A stretch of DNA of 64,000 bases, taken from NCBI RefSeq assembly GCF_900156575.1, contig NZ_FTNY01000003.1:372001-436000 (forward strand), in the 5' to 3' direction. Origin of the DNA: Chryseobacterium shigense. GTDB taxonomy: Bacteria > Bacteroidota > Bacteroidia > Flavobacteriales > Weeksellaceae. Shown in pieces: positions 25,651 through 35,088 of the stretch (its first letter is position 1; each line of letters begins with the position of its first letter). The notes under the pieces are model-generated. The model saw only the letters and a program-made list of their open reading frames with translations. It made no database searches and was not told the DNA's origin. The position numbers and the translations under genes were made by a program.

Positions 25651-27789
25651 ATGAAAAAAGCATTACTCATTTTTCTAATCATCTGCTCACGCATTTTATA
25701 TGCCCAATCAGATTGTATTAGTGCAATATCTATCTGCGGAAACTCGGATATTTCTTATACCCCTTCCGGACCAGGAAATATACTGGAAGGCATTGGTGCC
25801 AACTCTTGTCTGAGTGACACCGAAAACGAACACTTTTCAGTGTGGTACTCCTTTACGGCAGCCACTTCAGGAACGCTGGCATTTGTTATTAATCCCACAA
25901 TTGATACCGATGATTATGACTTTGCAGTTTATGGACCTACCACCAACGGCTGTACTTCTCTGAACAACAGTAACGTTTTTGTAACGCCTGTAAGATGTAA
26001 TTTCAACGGTACAGGTTCTTCTCAGGGAAATACAGGTTTACTGCTAACAATACCGCCACCGCCACCGCCCAACACGAATGGAAGTGCAGGAAACCAGGCA
26101 GAATGGAGCCCACACATGGTGGTACAAGCTGGCGAAACGTATTACCTTGTTGTGGATAACTACAGAAGTTCACCTGATGGATTTTCTCTAACATGGACAG
26201 GTACTGCAAGTTTGAGTTCTGCATTCAATGACCCGGCTCTTGCTCCGTTTCCATTCATTACCCCGGGACTTCCGGCGGCTAACCCTGCTGACCCGAACGA
26301 GGTAACCGTATGCTCATTGGCTACACCATTCAACTTCCTCTCTCTGAATGCAGGAGTTATCAATGGTAACAGCGCCAATTTCAAGGTAACCTATCATAAA
26401 AACACCAATGATGCGATTACGGGAGGAAATCCTGTGACTTCAGAGGTTGTTAACTTTGCAACCGTTTATTATTACAGAGTGGTATATCAGGATCCCGTCA
26501 ATCCAACCAATCCAATGAATGGCTGTTTTATTACGGGAAAATTCAAATTCAGGAATGGTAGTTTTACCTTAACCAATGCGACCCTTACCAGCTGTAGCAA
26601 TAATAACTCCGGAACAGCAATGTTTGACCTTACCACTGCTACCATCGGAGCCTTACCGAACCACGTGTTGAAGTATTATCCTACAATGTTCGACCTTAAC
26701 GCTGGAACTAATGAAATTACAAGCCCTACTATATACCAGTTTGTATCAGCAGAAGGAAAGATATTTGTAAAAGCAACAAGCGAATTCGGATGTACCGCAA
26801 CGGCAGAAATTACTCTGAAATTCCACCCATTGGTATCAGTAACTGACGCTTCTTTAAGAACATGTTTTCTTGAAACCAATCATTCACTGGGTACCTTTAA
26901 TCTAAGTAATGCTACGGTAACAACTCAACTTGGAGCTACTAAAAAATATTATCCTTCTCAGACAGATGCCGTAAACGGAACGAATGAAATTTTAAATTTC
27001 CTAACCTATACAGCACCAAGCGGAGTGATCTATGTAAAAGTGATCAATGCACAGGGATGTTATAATATTGCAAAGGTGACACTGACCGTTCTTTCGCCTG
27101 TTTACTCTAATGTTTTACATGATAAAATCATCTGTATAGAAGATAAAACAACTCTGGATGCAGGTCCTGGATTCAATGGGTATGAGTGGAGCACCGGAGC
27201 AACTACACAGGTCATCAACAATGTAGCTGTGGGAACTTACTGGGTTAAATTGAAGACGGGTGACTGTATTACATTACAGACTGTAAAAGTATACGCTTCT
27301 GAGCAGCCTGTCGTTTCAAGCATTGATATATCAAATACAACGATAACAGTGAATGTTATTGCAGGAGCTCCGGAATACAAGTATTCTATGGATAATGTCA
27401 ACTGGCAGGATTCCAATGTATTCACTAACGTTTCAAGAGGAGACCACAAGATCTATGTAAAAGATGCTTATGACTGTGACCCTATTGAGATCACAGTGGT
27501 AGTACCTAATCTTATCAATGTCATTACTCCAAACGGAGATGGCGTTAATGACTTCATAGACTATTCAGCATTATCCGGTAAAAATGGGCTTATATTCAGT
27601 ATTTTTGATAGGTATGGAACTAAAATCCACCAGGCCGACAAATCTAACGGATATAAGTGGGACGGAACAGTAGCTGGGAAAAAGATCCCTACAGGAACCT
27701 ACTGGTACTCTGTAACCTGGAATGAAAATGATAAAAAGAATACGCCATTCAAATTCTCAGGATGGGTAATGGTAAAAAACAGAGAATAA
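25651..27789 (+). CDS. T9SS type B surface protein 1 (gliding-motility-type C-terminus)
   Basis: 712 residues. The signal peptide ends in I-L-Y-A-Q. Residues ~20-190 form a beta domain starting S-D-C-I-S-A-I-S-I-C-G-N, with S-V-W-Y-S-F and D-D-Y-D-F-A-V-Y-G, and a six-proline run near residue 135. Two similar ~80-residue units follow (C-S-N-N-N-S-G-T, then K-Y-Y-P, T-N-E-I, V-K-A-T), then D-A-G-P-G-F-x-x-Y-E-W-S-T-G-A, a PKD-like strand set. The last ~95 residues (I-T-P-N-G-D-G-V-N-D, F-D-R-Y-G, W-D-G-T, P-T-G-T-Y-W-Y) are the type B sorting domain, so it crosses the outer membrane by T9SS and stays at the surface. An adhesin role is inferred. The N-domain pairs with protein 2 and the C-half with protein 4. 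Confidence 0.88.
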   Translation: MKKALLIFLIICSRILYAQSDCISAISICGNSDISYTPSGPGNILEGIGANSCLSDTENEHFSVWYSFTAATSGTLAFVINPTIDTDDYDFAVYGPTTNGCTSLNNSNVFVTPVRCNFNGTGSSQGNTGLLLTIPPPPPPNTNGSAGNQAEWSPHMVVQAGETYYLVVDNYRSSPDGFSLTWTGTASLSSAFNDPALAPFPFITPGLPAANPADPNEVTVCSLATPFNFLSLNAGVINGNSANFKVTYHKNTNDAITGGNPVTSEVVNFATVYYYRVVYQDPVNPTNPMNGCFITGKFKFRNGSFTLTNATLTSCSNNNSGTAMFDLTTATIGALPNHVLKYYPTMFDLNAGTNEITSPTIYQFVSAEGKIFVKATSEFGCTATAEITLKFHPLVSVTDASLRTCFLETNHSLGTFNLSNATVTTQLGATKKYYPSQTDAVNGTNEILNFLTYTAPSGVIYVKVINAQGCYNIAKVTLTVLSPVYSNVLHDKIICIEDKTTLDAGPGFNGYEWSTGATTQVINNVAVGTYWVKLKTGDCITLQTVKVYASEQPVVSSIDISNTTITVNVIAGAPEYKYSMDNVNWQDSNVFTNVSRGDHKIYVKDAYDCDPIEITVVVPNLINVITPNGDGVNDFIDYSALSGKNGLIFSIFDRYGTKIHQADKSNGYKWDGTVAGKKIPTGTYWYSVTWNENDKKNTPFKFSGWVMVKNRE

Positions 27790-27807
27790 TTTCTTGTTAA
27801 AAATACA

Positions 27808-27833
27808 AAACCGCTCTACGGGGCGGTTTTTTT
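27808..27833 (+). terminator. Terminator of T9SS type B gene 1
   Basis: AAACCGCTC / GGGCGGTTT (one G-T pair) with a four-base TACG loop, then a T run. Confidence 0.85.
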
Positions 27834-27894
27834 CAACATAAATGCTGATAACTTTATTTTACTTAAATCTTGTTTCACAAAAATCATTTTAAAC

Positions 27895-30012
27895 ATGAAA
27901 AAAACATTACTTCTTTTAATTTTATTTATAGCACAGGTGTTTTATGCACAGTCCGATTGTGTCTCGGCCATTCCACTCTGCGGAAACTCCGAAATCTCCT
28001 ATACTCCGTCCGGACATGGAGATATCGTTGAAAATCTATCGACAAATGGATGTCTGGGCAGAAATGAAAATTACTCGGTATGGTATACTTTTACCGTTGC
28101 AACAGCAGGAACATTAACCTTCGTTATTGATCCAAATGTTAATTCCGATGATTACGATTTTGCAGTATATGGTCCAACGACCAATGGATGTACCTCTTTA
28201 AATACCGGTAACGTTTTTGTAACACCACTAAGATGTAACTATAACGGTAGTACTCCAACAGGAAATACTGGTCTTACTTTAACCTTGCCTCCACCTCCAC
28301 CTCCCAACACCAACGGAAACGCAGGGAATGCATTTGAATGGAGCCCTTATATGCAAGTACAAGCCGGAGAAACGTACTATCTGGTTGTAGACAATTTTAG
28401 AAGTTCTCCGGATGGATTTAAATTAATCTGGGGAGGGACTGCAAGTTTAAGTTCAGCCTTCAACGATCCTGTTCTGGCACCGAATCCTTTTCTGCCACCT
28501 GGAATTCCAAATGCTGATGCTACTCAACCAAGCGACGTTATGGTATGCGGGCTTCCTTCACAGTTCAATTTCAATACACTTACTGCAGGTATCGTTAATG
28601 GAAACAATCCTAACTTCAAAGTTACCTATCATAACAATACCAATGATGTTGTTACCGGGGATAATCCTCTTAACATAGCTACAGTAAACGGAACAACCAC
28701 CTATTACTACAGAATCAGATATCTGGATCCTGATAATCCAGACAGTGTTATTAACAAATGTTTCATCAGTGGTAAGTTCAAGTTCAAAGACGCAAGCATA
28801 ACCGCTAAAAACGCTACAATTTTTGCGTGTAATAATAATGGAGAAGGAACTGGAAAATTTGATCTGACTACAGCAGATGTATTTACCGGAGGTACAAAAA
28901 AATACTATCCAACCCTTGCTGATTTAAATGCTGACACCAATGAGATCACGAATCCAACCAGCTATATTTCAGCTCAAAAAATAGTATATGCAAAAGTAAT
29001 TTCTGCATTCGGATGTACTGCTATAGGAAATATTACCTTATCCTTCCATCCGGTAGTTACTTTAAAAGATGCTTTGATACAGGAATGTTATATCGAAAAC
29101 GATATCCTGCGGGCAAAATTTGATCTGACACTAGCTGATGTAGGAGCTATTGCAGGGCAAACCAAAAAATTCTATAAGACATTAACTGACGCGACAGCTG
29201 AAACCAACTCAATTGCAGCACCTGATGCTTATCTTACCGCAAGCACCGAAGTTTATGTAAGGGTTACTAATGCTAATCAGTGTTATGCTATTTCTAAGAT
29301 AACACTCAAAGTTCTCCCTCCGGTAAAATCTGCTGTCCTGAAAGACAAAACGATTTGTGCGGAAGAAAAAACGACCCTTGATGCAGGACCTGGATTTGAC
29401 GGATATGAATGGAGCACGGGAGCTACGACGCAATCGATCAGTAATGCAGGAATAGGGGTTTACTGGGTAAAACTGAAAACAGGAAAATGCTTTACACTTC
29501 AGACTGTAACCATTTTTGCGTCCACACAACCGGTAATTGCCAGTGTAGAGATCAGCAACAATACCATTACAGTGAATGCATCAGGCGGAACTCCTCCATA
29601 TATGTATTCAACTGATGGGGTTACATGGCAGGCAACGAACTCGTTCAGCGGACTTCCTAGAGGAGAGAACAAGATATTCTTGAAAGATTCTTTCAACTGT
29701 AATCCTATCCAGATTACCGTTACGGTTCCAAATCTGATCAACGCAATTACTCCGAACGGAGATAAAGTGAATGACGAGATTGACTACTCTGCGCTCGCTT
29801 ACAAGAAAAACCTTATATTTATAGTTTATGACAGATACGGAAACAAACTTTATGAGGCGAATAAAATGAGAGATTACAAATGGGACGGAACAGCTTCCGG
29901 CAAGAAAATCCCTACCGGCACTTACTGGTATACGATCTCATGGAACGAAAACGATAAGAACGGTACCGAAACTAAATATTCAGGATGGATATTGGTGAAA
30001 AATAAAGAATAA
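27895..30012 (+). CDS. T9SS type B surface protein 2
   Basis: 705 residues. Signal peptide (M-K-K-T-L-L-L-L-I-L-F-I-A-Q-V-F-Y-A-Q). The N-domain is close to that of protein 1 (S-D-C-V-S-A-I-P-L-C-G-N, Y-D-F-A-V-Y-G-P-T-T-N-G-C-T-S-L, proline run before N-T-N-G-N-A-G). Two ~80-residue units and the D-A-G-P-G-F-D-G-Y-E-W-S-T-G-A block follow. The type B sorting domain (I-T-P-N-G-D-K-V-N-D, Y-D-R-Y-G-N-K-L-Y-E-A-N-K-M-R) is close to that of protein 3, not protein 1. A surface adhesin or matrix component is likely. It has its own terminator and sits 105 bases after gene 1. Confidence 0.88.
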   Translation: MKKTLLLLILFIAQVFYAQSDCVSAIPLCGNSEISYTPSGHGDIVENLSTNGCLGRNENYSVWYTFTVATAGTLTFVIDPNVNSDDYDFAVYGPTTNGCTSLNTGNVFVTPLRCNYNGSTPTGNTGLTLTLPPPPPPNTNGNAGNAFEWSPYMQVQAGETYYLVVDNFRSSPDGFKLIWGGTASLSSAFNDPVLAPNPFLPPGIPNADATQPSDVMVCGLPSQFNFNTLTAGIVNGNNPNFKVTYHNNTNDVVTGDNPLNIATVNGTTTYYYRIRYLDPDNPDSVINKCFISGKFKFKDASITAKNATIFACNNNGEGTGKFDLTTADVFTGGTKKYYPTLADLNADTNEITNPTSYISAQKIVYAKVISAFGCTAIGNITLSFHPVVTLKDALIQECYIENDILRAKFDLTLADVGAIAGQTKKFYKTLTDATAETNSIAAPDAYLTASTEVYVRVTNANQCYAISKITLKVLPPVKSAVLKDKTICAEEKTTLDAGPGFDGYEWSTGATTQSISNAGIGVYWVKLKTGKCFTLQTVTIFASTQPVIASVEISNNTITVNASGGTPPYMYSTDGVTWQATNSFSGLPRGENKIFLKDSFNCNPIQITVTVPNLINAITPNGDKVNDEIDYSALAYKKNLIFIVYDRYGNKLYEANKMRDYKWDGTASGKKIPTGTYWYTISWNENDKNGTETKYSGWILVKNKE

Positions 30013-30029
30013 GTTATTCTAAATATCAT

Positions 30030-30064
30030 AAAAAAAGACTGTCGCAAATGACAGTCTTTTTTTA
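30030..30064 (+). terminator. Terminator of T9SS type B gene 2
   Basis: AAAAAAGACTGTC / GACAGTCTTTTTT, a 13-bp stem with GCAAAT loop and T run. It is symmetric enough to act in both directions. Confidence 0.92.
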
Positions 30065-30271
30065 TGTATTATTTTCCACTTCATTCAACAAATCATCTCT
30101 AATAAACATAATAATCCAAAAAACAGCAATCATTTTCAAATGAATGAATGCTACTTATTGAAAATTTTCTATTTTTGATCCCCAAATTTTATCAACACCT
30201 TTTTGGTTCTGTTTATAATACGTCCGGAGGATTGCTGATAACTTGTTAGTTATTATTTTTTTTAAATAAAC

Positions 30272-30279
30272 TATCTTTG
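30272..30279 (+). promoter_or_regulatory. -7 element directly before dnaB
   Basis: TATCTTTG, an exact TAnnTTTG match, ends four bases before the dnaB ATG, so the transcript would be leaderless or nearly so. No TTG lies at standard -33 spacing. Confidence 0.5.
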
Positions 30280-30283
30280 CATC

Positions 30284-31873
30284 ATGGCGCAGAAAGAAAC
30301 ATTATCATCCCTAACGCACGGAAACTTTGCAAGAGAGCTATCTATTGCGGATGGAAAAATGCCACCCAATGCTGTAGATTTTGAAAGACTGGTTATAGGA
30401 ACTTTTTTGATTGACAAAAAGGGACTGGATCACTCTATTGACCTTCTGACTCCGGAAGTATTTTACGACCCTAGACACCAGGTTATTTTCTCCACGATTT
30501 TAAAACTTTATGAAGGCAACCATCCTGTGGATCTTATGACGATCATTCAGGAGTTGAAAAAAGAAGATAAACTAAGCCAGGCCGGAGGAGATCATTATAT
30601 CATTGATCTTACAATGGGAGTAAGTTCATCTGCCCATATTGAATATCATGTCCGTGTTATTCTTGAAAAATATATCTTAAGAAGTCTGATCAATGTTTCA
30701 GCCAACGTTATTGATTCTTCATACAAGGAATCTACTGATGTATTCGAACTTTTGGATAAAGCAGAACAATCCTTTTTTGAAATCACCAACGGGACGATTA
30801 AAAAAGGTTTTGACACGGCTAATTCATTGGTAAAGCAGGCTATTGAAACGATTAAATCTTTAAAAGATAAAGAGGGACTTTCCGGAGTACCTTCAGGATT
30901 TAGAGATATTGATAAAGAAACAGGAGGCTGGCAAAATTCCGACCTTATTATTATCGCAGCCCGTCCGGCAATGGGAAAGACCGCTTTCCTTCTGTCCATG
31001 GCACGAAATATTGCAGTAGACCACAAGATTCCCATGGTGCTCTTCTCTCTGGAGATGGCATCCGTACAGCTTATCACCAGGATGATTGCTTCTGAAACGA
31101 AAATTTCTTCTGAGAAACTGAGAAAAGGAACTTTGGATGACGAAGAATGGCAAAGACTTTTCTCCAATGTATCTGAACTGGAAAACGCACCGCTTTTTAT
31201 TGATGAGACCCCTTCTCTTTCTATATTCGACTTCCGTGCAAAATGCAGAAGACTGGTGATGCAGCACGGAGTAAGACTGATCATGGTCGACTACCTTCAG
31301 CTGATGACCGCAGGAGGCGGAGGAAAAGGAGTCGGCAACCGTGAACAGGAAATTTCCATGATCTCCCGTTCATTAAAAGCCATTGCAAAAGAACTTAATG
31401 TACCGGTTATAGCCCTTTCACAGCTATCGAGAAGTGTGGAAGCCCGTCCGGGAAAAAGACCTCAGCTTTCTGATCTTAGGGAATCCGGAGCGATTGAGCA
31501 GGATGCGGATATTGTATCCTTTATTTTCAGACCGGAGTATTATAAAATTGCAGTATGGGATAACGATGAAGAGGGTGCAGAAACCCCAACGGAAAACCAG
31601 GCCGAGCTGATCATAGCAAAACACAGGAATGGGGCAACCGCTGATGTAAGATTATCATTCCTAAAACATTTTGCAAGATTTGGAGATATTGAAGCCGCTT
31701 TTGATGGAGGTTTAGGAGGTTATCCTTCTAATTTCGGATCTAATGAACCTAGTGGATTTGACAAGATCAAGACAACTATTCAGCCGGGTGCTGCATTTGA
31801 TCTTCCGGACAGCTCGAAACTTTCAGGATCATCAATGAATGATTTTGATGACGATGATGATTTCCCGTTTTAA
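30284..31873 (+). CDS. dnaB: Replicative DNA helicase DnaB with an SSB-like acidic tail
   Basis: 529 residues. The N-terminal primase-interacting domain has V-D-F-E-R-L-V-I-G-T-F-L and Y-D-P-R-H-Q-V-I-F. The RecA-like motor has A-R-P-A-M-G-K-T-A-F (Walker A, near residue 226), M-V-D-Y-L-Q-L-M (Walker B, near 335), S-Q-L-S-R-S-V-E and L-R-E-S-G-A-I-E-Q-D-A-D (arginine-finger region). It unwinds DNA at the fork as a hexamer. Residues after ~475 are a low-complexity Gly/Ser/Pro linker ending in D-F-D-D-D-D-D-F-P-F, which resembles the SSB C-terminal tip (consensus D-D-D-I-P-F). It sits between two pairs of T9SS adhesin genes and 87 bases before rnhA. Confidence 0.97.
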   Translation: MAQKETLSSLTHGNFARELSIADGKMPPNAVDFERLVIGTFLIDKKGLDHSIDLLTPEVFYDPRHQVIFSTILKLYEGNHPVDLMTIIQELKKEDKLSQAGGDHYIIDLTMGVSSSAHIEYHVRVILEKYILRSLINVSANVIDSSYKESTDVFELLDKAEQSFFEITNGTIKKGFDTANSLVKQAIETIKSLKDKEGLSGVPSGFRDIDKETGGWQNSDLIIIAARPAMGKTAFLLSMARNIAVDHKIPMVLFSLEMASVQLITRMIASETKISSEKLRKGTLDDEEWQRLFSNVSELENAPLFIDETPSLSIFDFRAKCRRLVMQHGVRLIMVDYLQLMTAGGGGKGVGNREQEISMISRSLKAIAKELNVPVIALSQLSRSVEARPGKRPQLSDLRESGAIEQDADIVSFIFRPEYYKIAVWDNDEEGAETPTENQAELIIAKHRNGATADVRLSFLKHFARFGDIEAAFDGGLGGYPSNFGSNEPSGFDKIKTTIQPGAAFDLPDSSKLSGSSMNDFDDDDDFPF

Positions 31874-31960
31874 AATTTTATAGCATTTTAAATTAAATAA
31901 CAGTTTAGTATTCTTTCAATTTATTTTAAATAGACTACTAATTTATACCTCCCTAAACTT

Positions 31961-32437
31961 TTGAGAATAGAAATATATACCGACGGTGCATGCAGCGGAA
32001 ATCCCGGAAAAGGAGGCTATGGAATTCTCATGCGTGTTCCTGAAAAGAATTATCAGAAAACATTTTCCAAAGGTTTCAGGAAAACCACCAATAACAGAAT
32101 GGAGCTCCTGGCTGTAATTTCCGCAATGGAAAAACTAAAGTCTTCGGAGAATGACATTCATATTTATACAGACAGCAAATACGTAGCTGATGCAGTAAAT
32201 CAAAACTGGATCGCAGGATGGATCAAAAGAGGATGGAAAAATGTAAAAAATCCAGATCTGTGGAAAAGATTCATTGAAATGTACAATAAGCATACCCCAA
32301 AAATGCACTGGATAAAAGGCCACGCAGGTCATTTTGAAAATGAGCTTTGCGACAAACTTGCCGTTGCTGCTGCGGCTTCCTCCGATCTTGAAATCGACAC
32401 CTATTTTGAAGGTTTGGAAACCAATTCTCTTTTTTAA
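31961..32437 (+). CDS. rnhA: Ribonuclease HI
   Basis: 158 residues from a TTG start at 31961. No ATG is available, and the first strand (R-I-E-I-Y-T-D-G-A-C-S-G-N-P-G) must be included. The catalytic set is D8, E48 (N-R-M-E-L-L), D71 (Y-T-D-S-K-Y-V) and D131, with the His loop at 121-124 (G-H-A-G-H), matching E. coli RNase HI numbering closely. It cuts RNA in RNA-DNA hybrids (R-loops, primers). A basic handle (K-R-G-W-K-N-V) is kept at 89-95. It follows dnaB on the same strand; no terminator was seen between or after them. Confidence 0.95.
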   Translation: MRIEIYTDGACSGNPGKGGYGILMRVPEKNYQKTFSKGFRKTTNNRMELLAVISAMEKLKSSENDIHIYTDSKYVADAVNQNWIAGWIKRGWKNVKNPDLWKRFIEMYNKHTPKMHWIKGHAGHFENELCDKLAVAAAASSDLEIDTYFEGLETNSLF

Positions 32438-32596
32438 TGAATCTAAACACAACTCCACACTATTCAATATTCACCCGCATATTGTATCATTCATTGAAAA
32501 TTCACTATCATTTTCGGTAAAATTAACATTAAACACATATTAATTAATTGGGATTTAATATATTTACAGTATCTAATTAAAAGTAATCCCAATTAC

Positions 32597-34849
32597 ATGA
32601 ATAAATTTTTACTGTCTTATATTTCTCTTCTGCTGCTTTTTTTATCAGGAGGACTCCTTTCCCAAACGTATCAGCTAACGGGTAATCCGGTAACCACTAC
32701 CGGATGGACAATGGTTGCCCCCACTCAGGTCAACGGTGATTTTGTTCAGCTTACACCGGATACCAACAATCAATCAGGATCTATAAGACTGAACGATCCC
32801 ATCAACTTAAAATACTGTGATAAATGGAGAGTTGAATTTGATTTCAGAATGGACTCTAACCAAACTTCAAACGGAGATGGCATCGCATTTTGGTACCTGG
32901 CGAATCCACCGGTAGCAAGTGTCTTAGGTTCCGGTCTCGGAGTTTCCCAAAATGCAGTTGGTTTTATCGTAGGATTTGACACGTACAACAATACCACTAC
33001 TGCAACGATGAGTAAAGTGCATGTTGCGTACGGACAAGTCGCGAATACCAGTGACACGAACAATGTAGAATTCTTTAATACCGCCGGAAGCTCTTTTCAC
33101 TCACCGGATCTTAATACCACACTTCCATTTCAGGGAACCAACTATAAGCATGTTGAAGTAACCGCTCAGGTAGATCCGGCCATTCCCACTAACTGGATTG
33201 TAAAAATAACAATTGACGGCACCTTAATATGCAATCAGTCTTTCGCTCCGGCAGGTACGGCAGCAGCCATGACTGTTGGATACTTCGGATTTTCTGCGTC
33301 TACAGGCGGGGCAAGATCTAGACATTCTATTAAAAACGTAAAAATTTACACCGATAAAGTTCCTATTTTACAAAGTACAGCGACACAATCTTTCTGTCCT
33401 AATCCCACTACAGGATTCGGGTCTGTAAATTTAACCTCGTTTAATTCACAATTTGTAAGTAATCCTTCGAATTATACTTTCACCTATCTACAGGGCTCAA
33501 CGCCTATTACGAATCCCACCAACTACCAATTCAACGCAAATACCACAGTGACTGTGGTTGTCAAGGATAATGCAGGGATCTTATGTGATAACCCGGACGG
33601 CAAGATACTATTGGTACTCGCCCCTCTTTTGCTTACTGATAAAACTTTAACCGCTTGTAACAACAATAAGGCAGGAACTGGATTATTCAACCTCAATGCG
33701 GCGGATGTAGCAGGCGGACTTAGTGTTGTCAAAAAATACTACAGAACCCTGAATGATCTCAATTCAGGCACCAATGAAATACAAAATCCGGGAACCTACA
33801 CTTCCGCAGCAGGAACCGTTTATGTAAAAGTAACTACTCCATTGGGATGTACCGGTACTGCAAAAATCACTTTAGCATTCTACCCGGACACTCCCGTGAA
33901 AGAAGCCACACTTCGTTCTTGTTTTCTTCAAAACAATATCACGAATGCCCTGTTTGATCTGACTTCCGCTAATGTAACAACACTGACAAGCGGTTTCTCT
34001 AAAAAATATTACACCTCTGTCGCAGATGCTCTGGCCGGAACCAATGAAATTGTAAATCCGACTCAGTATATGTCTGTAAGCACTTCAGTATATGTAAAAG
34101 TAACAGATGCCACTGCATGTTTTGCTCTTGCAAAAGTCAATCTTGTGGTATTACCCCCTGTAATTTCTACTGTTTTAAAGGACAAAATAATATGCATTGA
34201 CGGCAGAACAGATCTGGATGCTGGTCCTGGTTTTAACAGCTATGAATGGAGCACCGGAGCTACCACCTCATCTATTCAGGGAGTTGGAGTAGGTCTTTAT
34301 TGGGTAAAATTAAAGACAGGAGATTGTATTACAATGCAGACCGTAAAGGTTATCGCTTCAGCCAATCCTGTCATTACAAGTATCGACATCAATAATACAA
34401 CAGTAACCGTCAATGTATCGGGAGGAACTCCGCCCTATAAATATTCTTTAAACGGTACTGACTGGCAGGATTCCAATACGTTTACGGGACTTCACAGAGG
34501 CGAAGCTCAGGTTTTCGTTAAAGACTTTTACAACTGTATGCCCGTTGAGGTACAGATCACCGTTCCGAATCTGATTAATGCAATCACCCCCAATGGTGAT
34601 AACGTGAATGACTATATCGATTATTCTGCACTGGCCTACAAGAAAAATCTTGTGTTTATAGTATATGACAGGTATGGGAACAAGCTTTATGAAGCGAACA
34701 AAATGAGAAACTTCAAATGGGACGGAACAGCTTCAGGTAAAAAAATTCTTACAGGAACTTATTGGTATTCTATCTCATGGAATGAGAATGACAAAAACAA
34801 TACGGCTACAAAATATTCAGGATGGATATTGGTAAAAAACAGGGAATAA
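32597..34849 (+). CDS. T9SS type B surface protein 3 with L-type lectin domain
   Basis: 750 residues. The signal peptide ends in G-G-L-L-S-Q. Residues ~24-255 look like an L-type (legume-type) lectin: Y-Q-L-T-G-N-P-V-x-T-T-G-W, V-E-F-D-F-R-M-D, G-D-G-I-A-F-W-Y, I-V-G-F-D-T-Y-N-N (metal-site loop) and T-V-G-Y-F-G-F-S-A-S-T-G-G. Two ~80-residue units follow (C-N-N-N-K-A-G-T; R-S-C-F-L-Q-N-N), then D-A-G-P-G-F-N-S-Y-E-W-S-T-G-A and the type B sorting domain (Y-D-R-Y-G-N-K-L-Y-E-A-N-K-M-R), nearly the same as in protein 2. A carbohydrate-binding surface adhesin is inferred. Confidence 0.88.
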   Translation: MNKFLLSYISLLLLFLSGGLLSQTYQLTGNPVTTTGWTMVAPTQVNGDFVQLTPDTNNQSGSIRLNDPINLKYCDKWRVEFDFRMDSNQTSNGDGIAFWYLANPPVASVLGSGLGVSQNAVGFIVGFDTYNNTTTATMSKVHVAYGQVANTSDTNNVEFFNTAGSSFHSPDLNTTLPFQGTNYKHVEVTAQVDPAIPTNWIVKITIDGTLICNQSFAPAGTAAAMTVGYFGFSASTGGARSRHSIKNVKIYTDKVPILQSTATQSFCPNPTTGFGSVNLTSFNSQFVSNPSNYTFTYLQGSTPITNPTNYQFNANTTVTVVVKDNAGILCDNPDGKILLVLAPLLLTDKTLTACNNNKAGTGLFNLNAADVAGGLSVVKKYYRTLNDLNSGTNEIQNPGTYTSAAGTVYVKVTTPLGCTGTAKITLAFYPDTPVKEATLRSCFLQNNITNALFDLTSANVTTLTSGFSKKYYTSVADALAGTNEIVNPTQYMSVSTSVYVKVTDATACFALAKVNLVVLPPVISTVLKDKIICIDGRTDLDAGPGFNSYEWSTGATTSSIQGVGVGLYWVKLKTGDCITMQTVKVIASANPVITSIDINNTTVTVNVSGGTPPYKYSLNGTDWQDSNTFTGLHRGEAQVFVKDFYNCMPVEVQITVPNLINAITPNGDNVNDYIDYSALAYKKNLVFIVYDRYGNKLYEANKMRNFKWDGTASGKKILTGTYWYSISWNENDKNNTATKYSGWILVKNRE

Positions 34850-34856
34850 CCCTCTA

Positions 34857-34892
34857 TATAAAAAAATCACTCTTTTTTAGAGTGATTTTTTT
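34857..34892 (+). terminator. Terminator of T9SS type B gene 3
   Basis: AAATCACTCT / AGAGTGATTT around a T-rich loop, flanked by A and T runs. Confidence 0.88.
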
Positions 34893-35088
34893 GATATACA
34901 CAATCACAGGAAAAACACTAGTTCGCCCCAAGAATAACAAAAAGATAATATTATTTTAATTATTTCATCTATTGATTAAAATTAATTTGAAATTGACAAT
35001 TTAAACCAAACAATTGACAATTATTCATTATATACTCCCAAACAAAATAAATACATTTATAACAGTAACCTCAAACCCATCGCTTCAC

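Noticed and set aside
30646..31284. 212-residue open frame on the minus strand inside dnaB
   Set aside because: Ser-rich, no motif, fully antisense to the helicase motor.
32559..32566. TATATTTA upstream of adhesin 3 as a promoter with TTG at 32548
   Set aside because: The spacer is only eight bases and the last G of the -7 element is missing.
35014..35088. ATG at 35014 as start of the fourth adhesin
   Set aside because: The added 25 residues are not hydrophobic and precede the normal signal peptide that begins at 35089.
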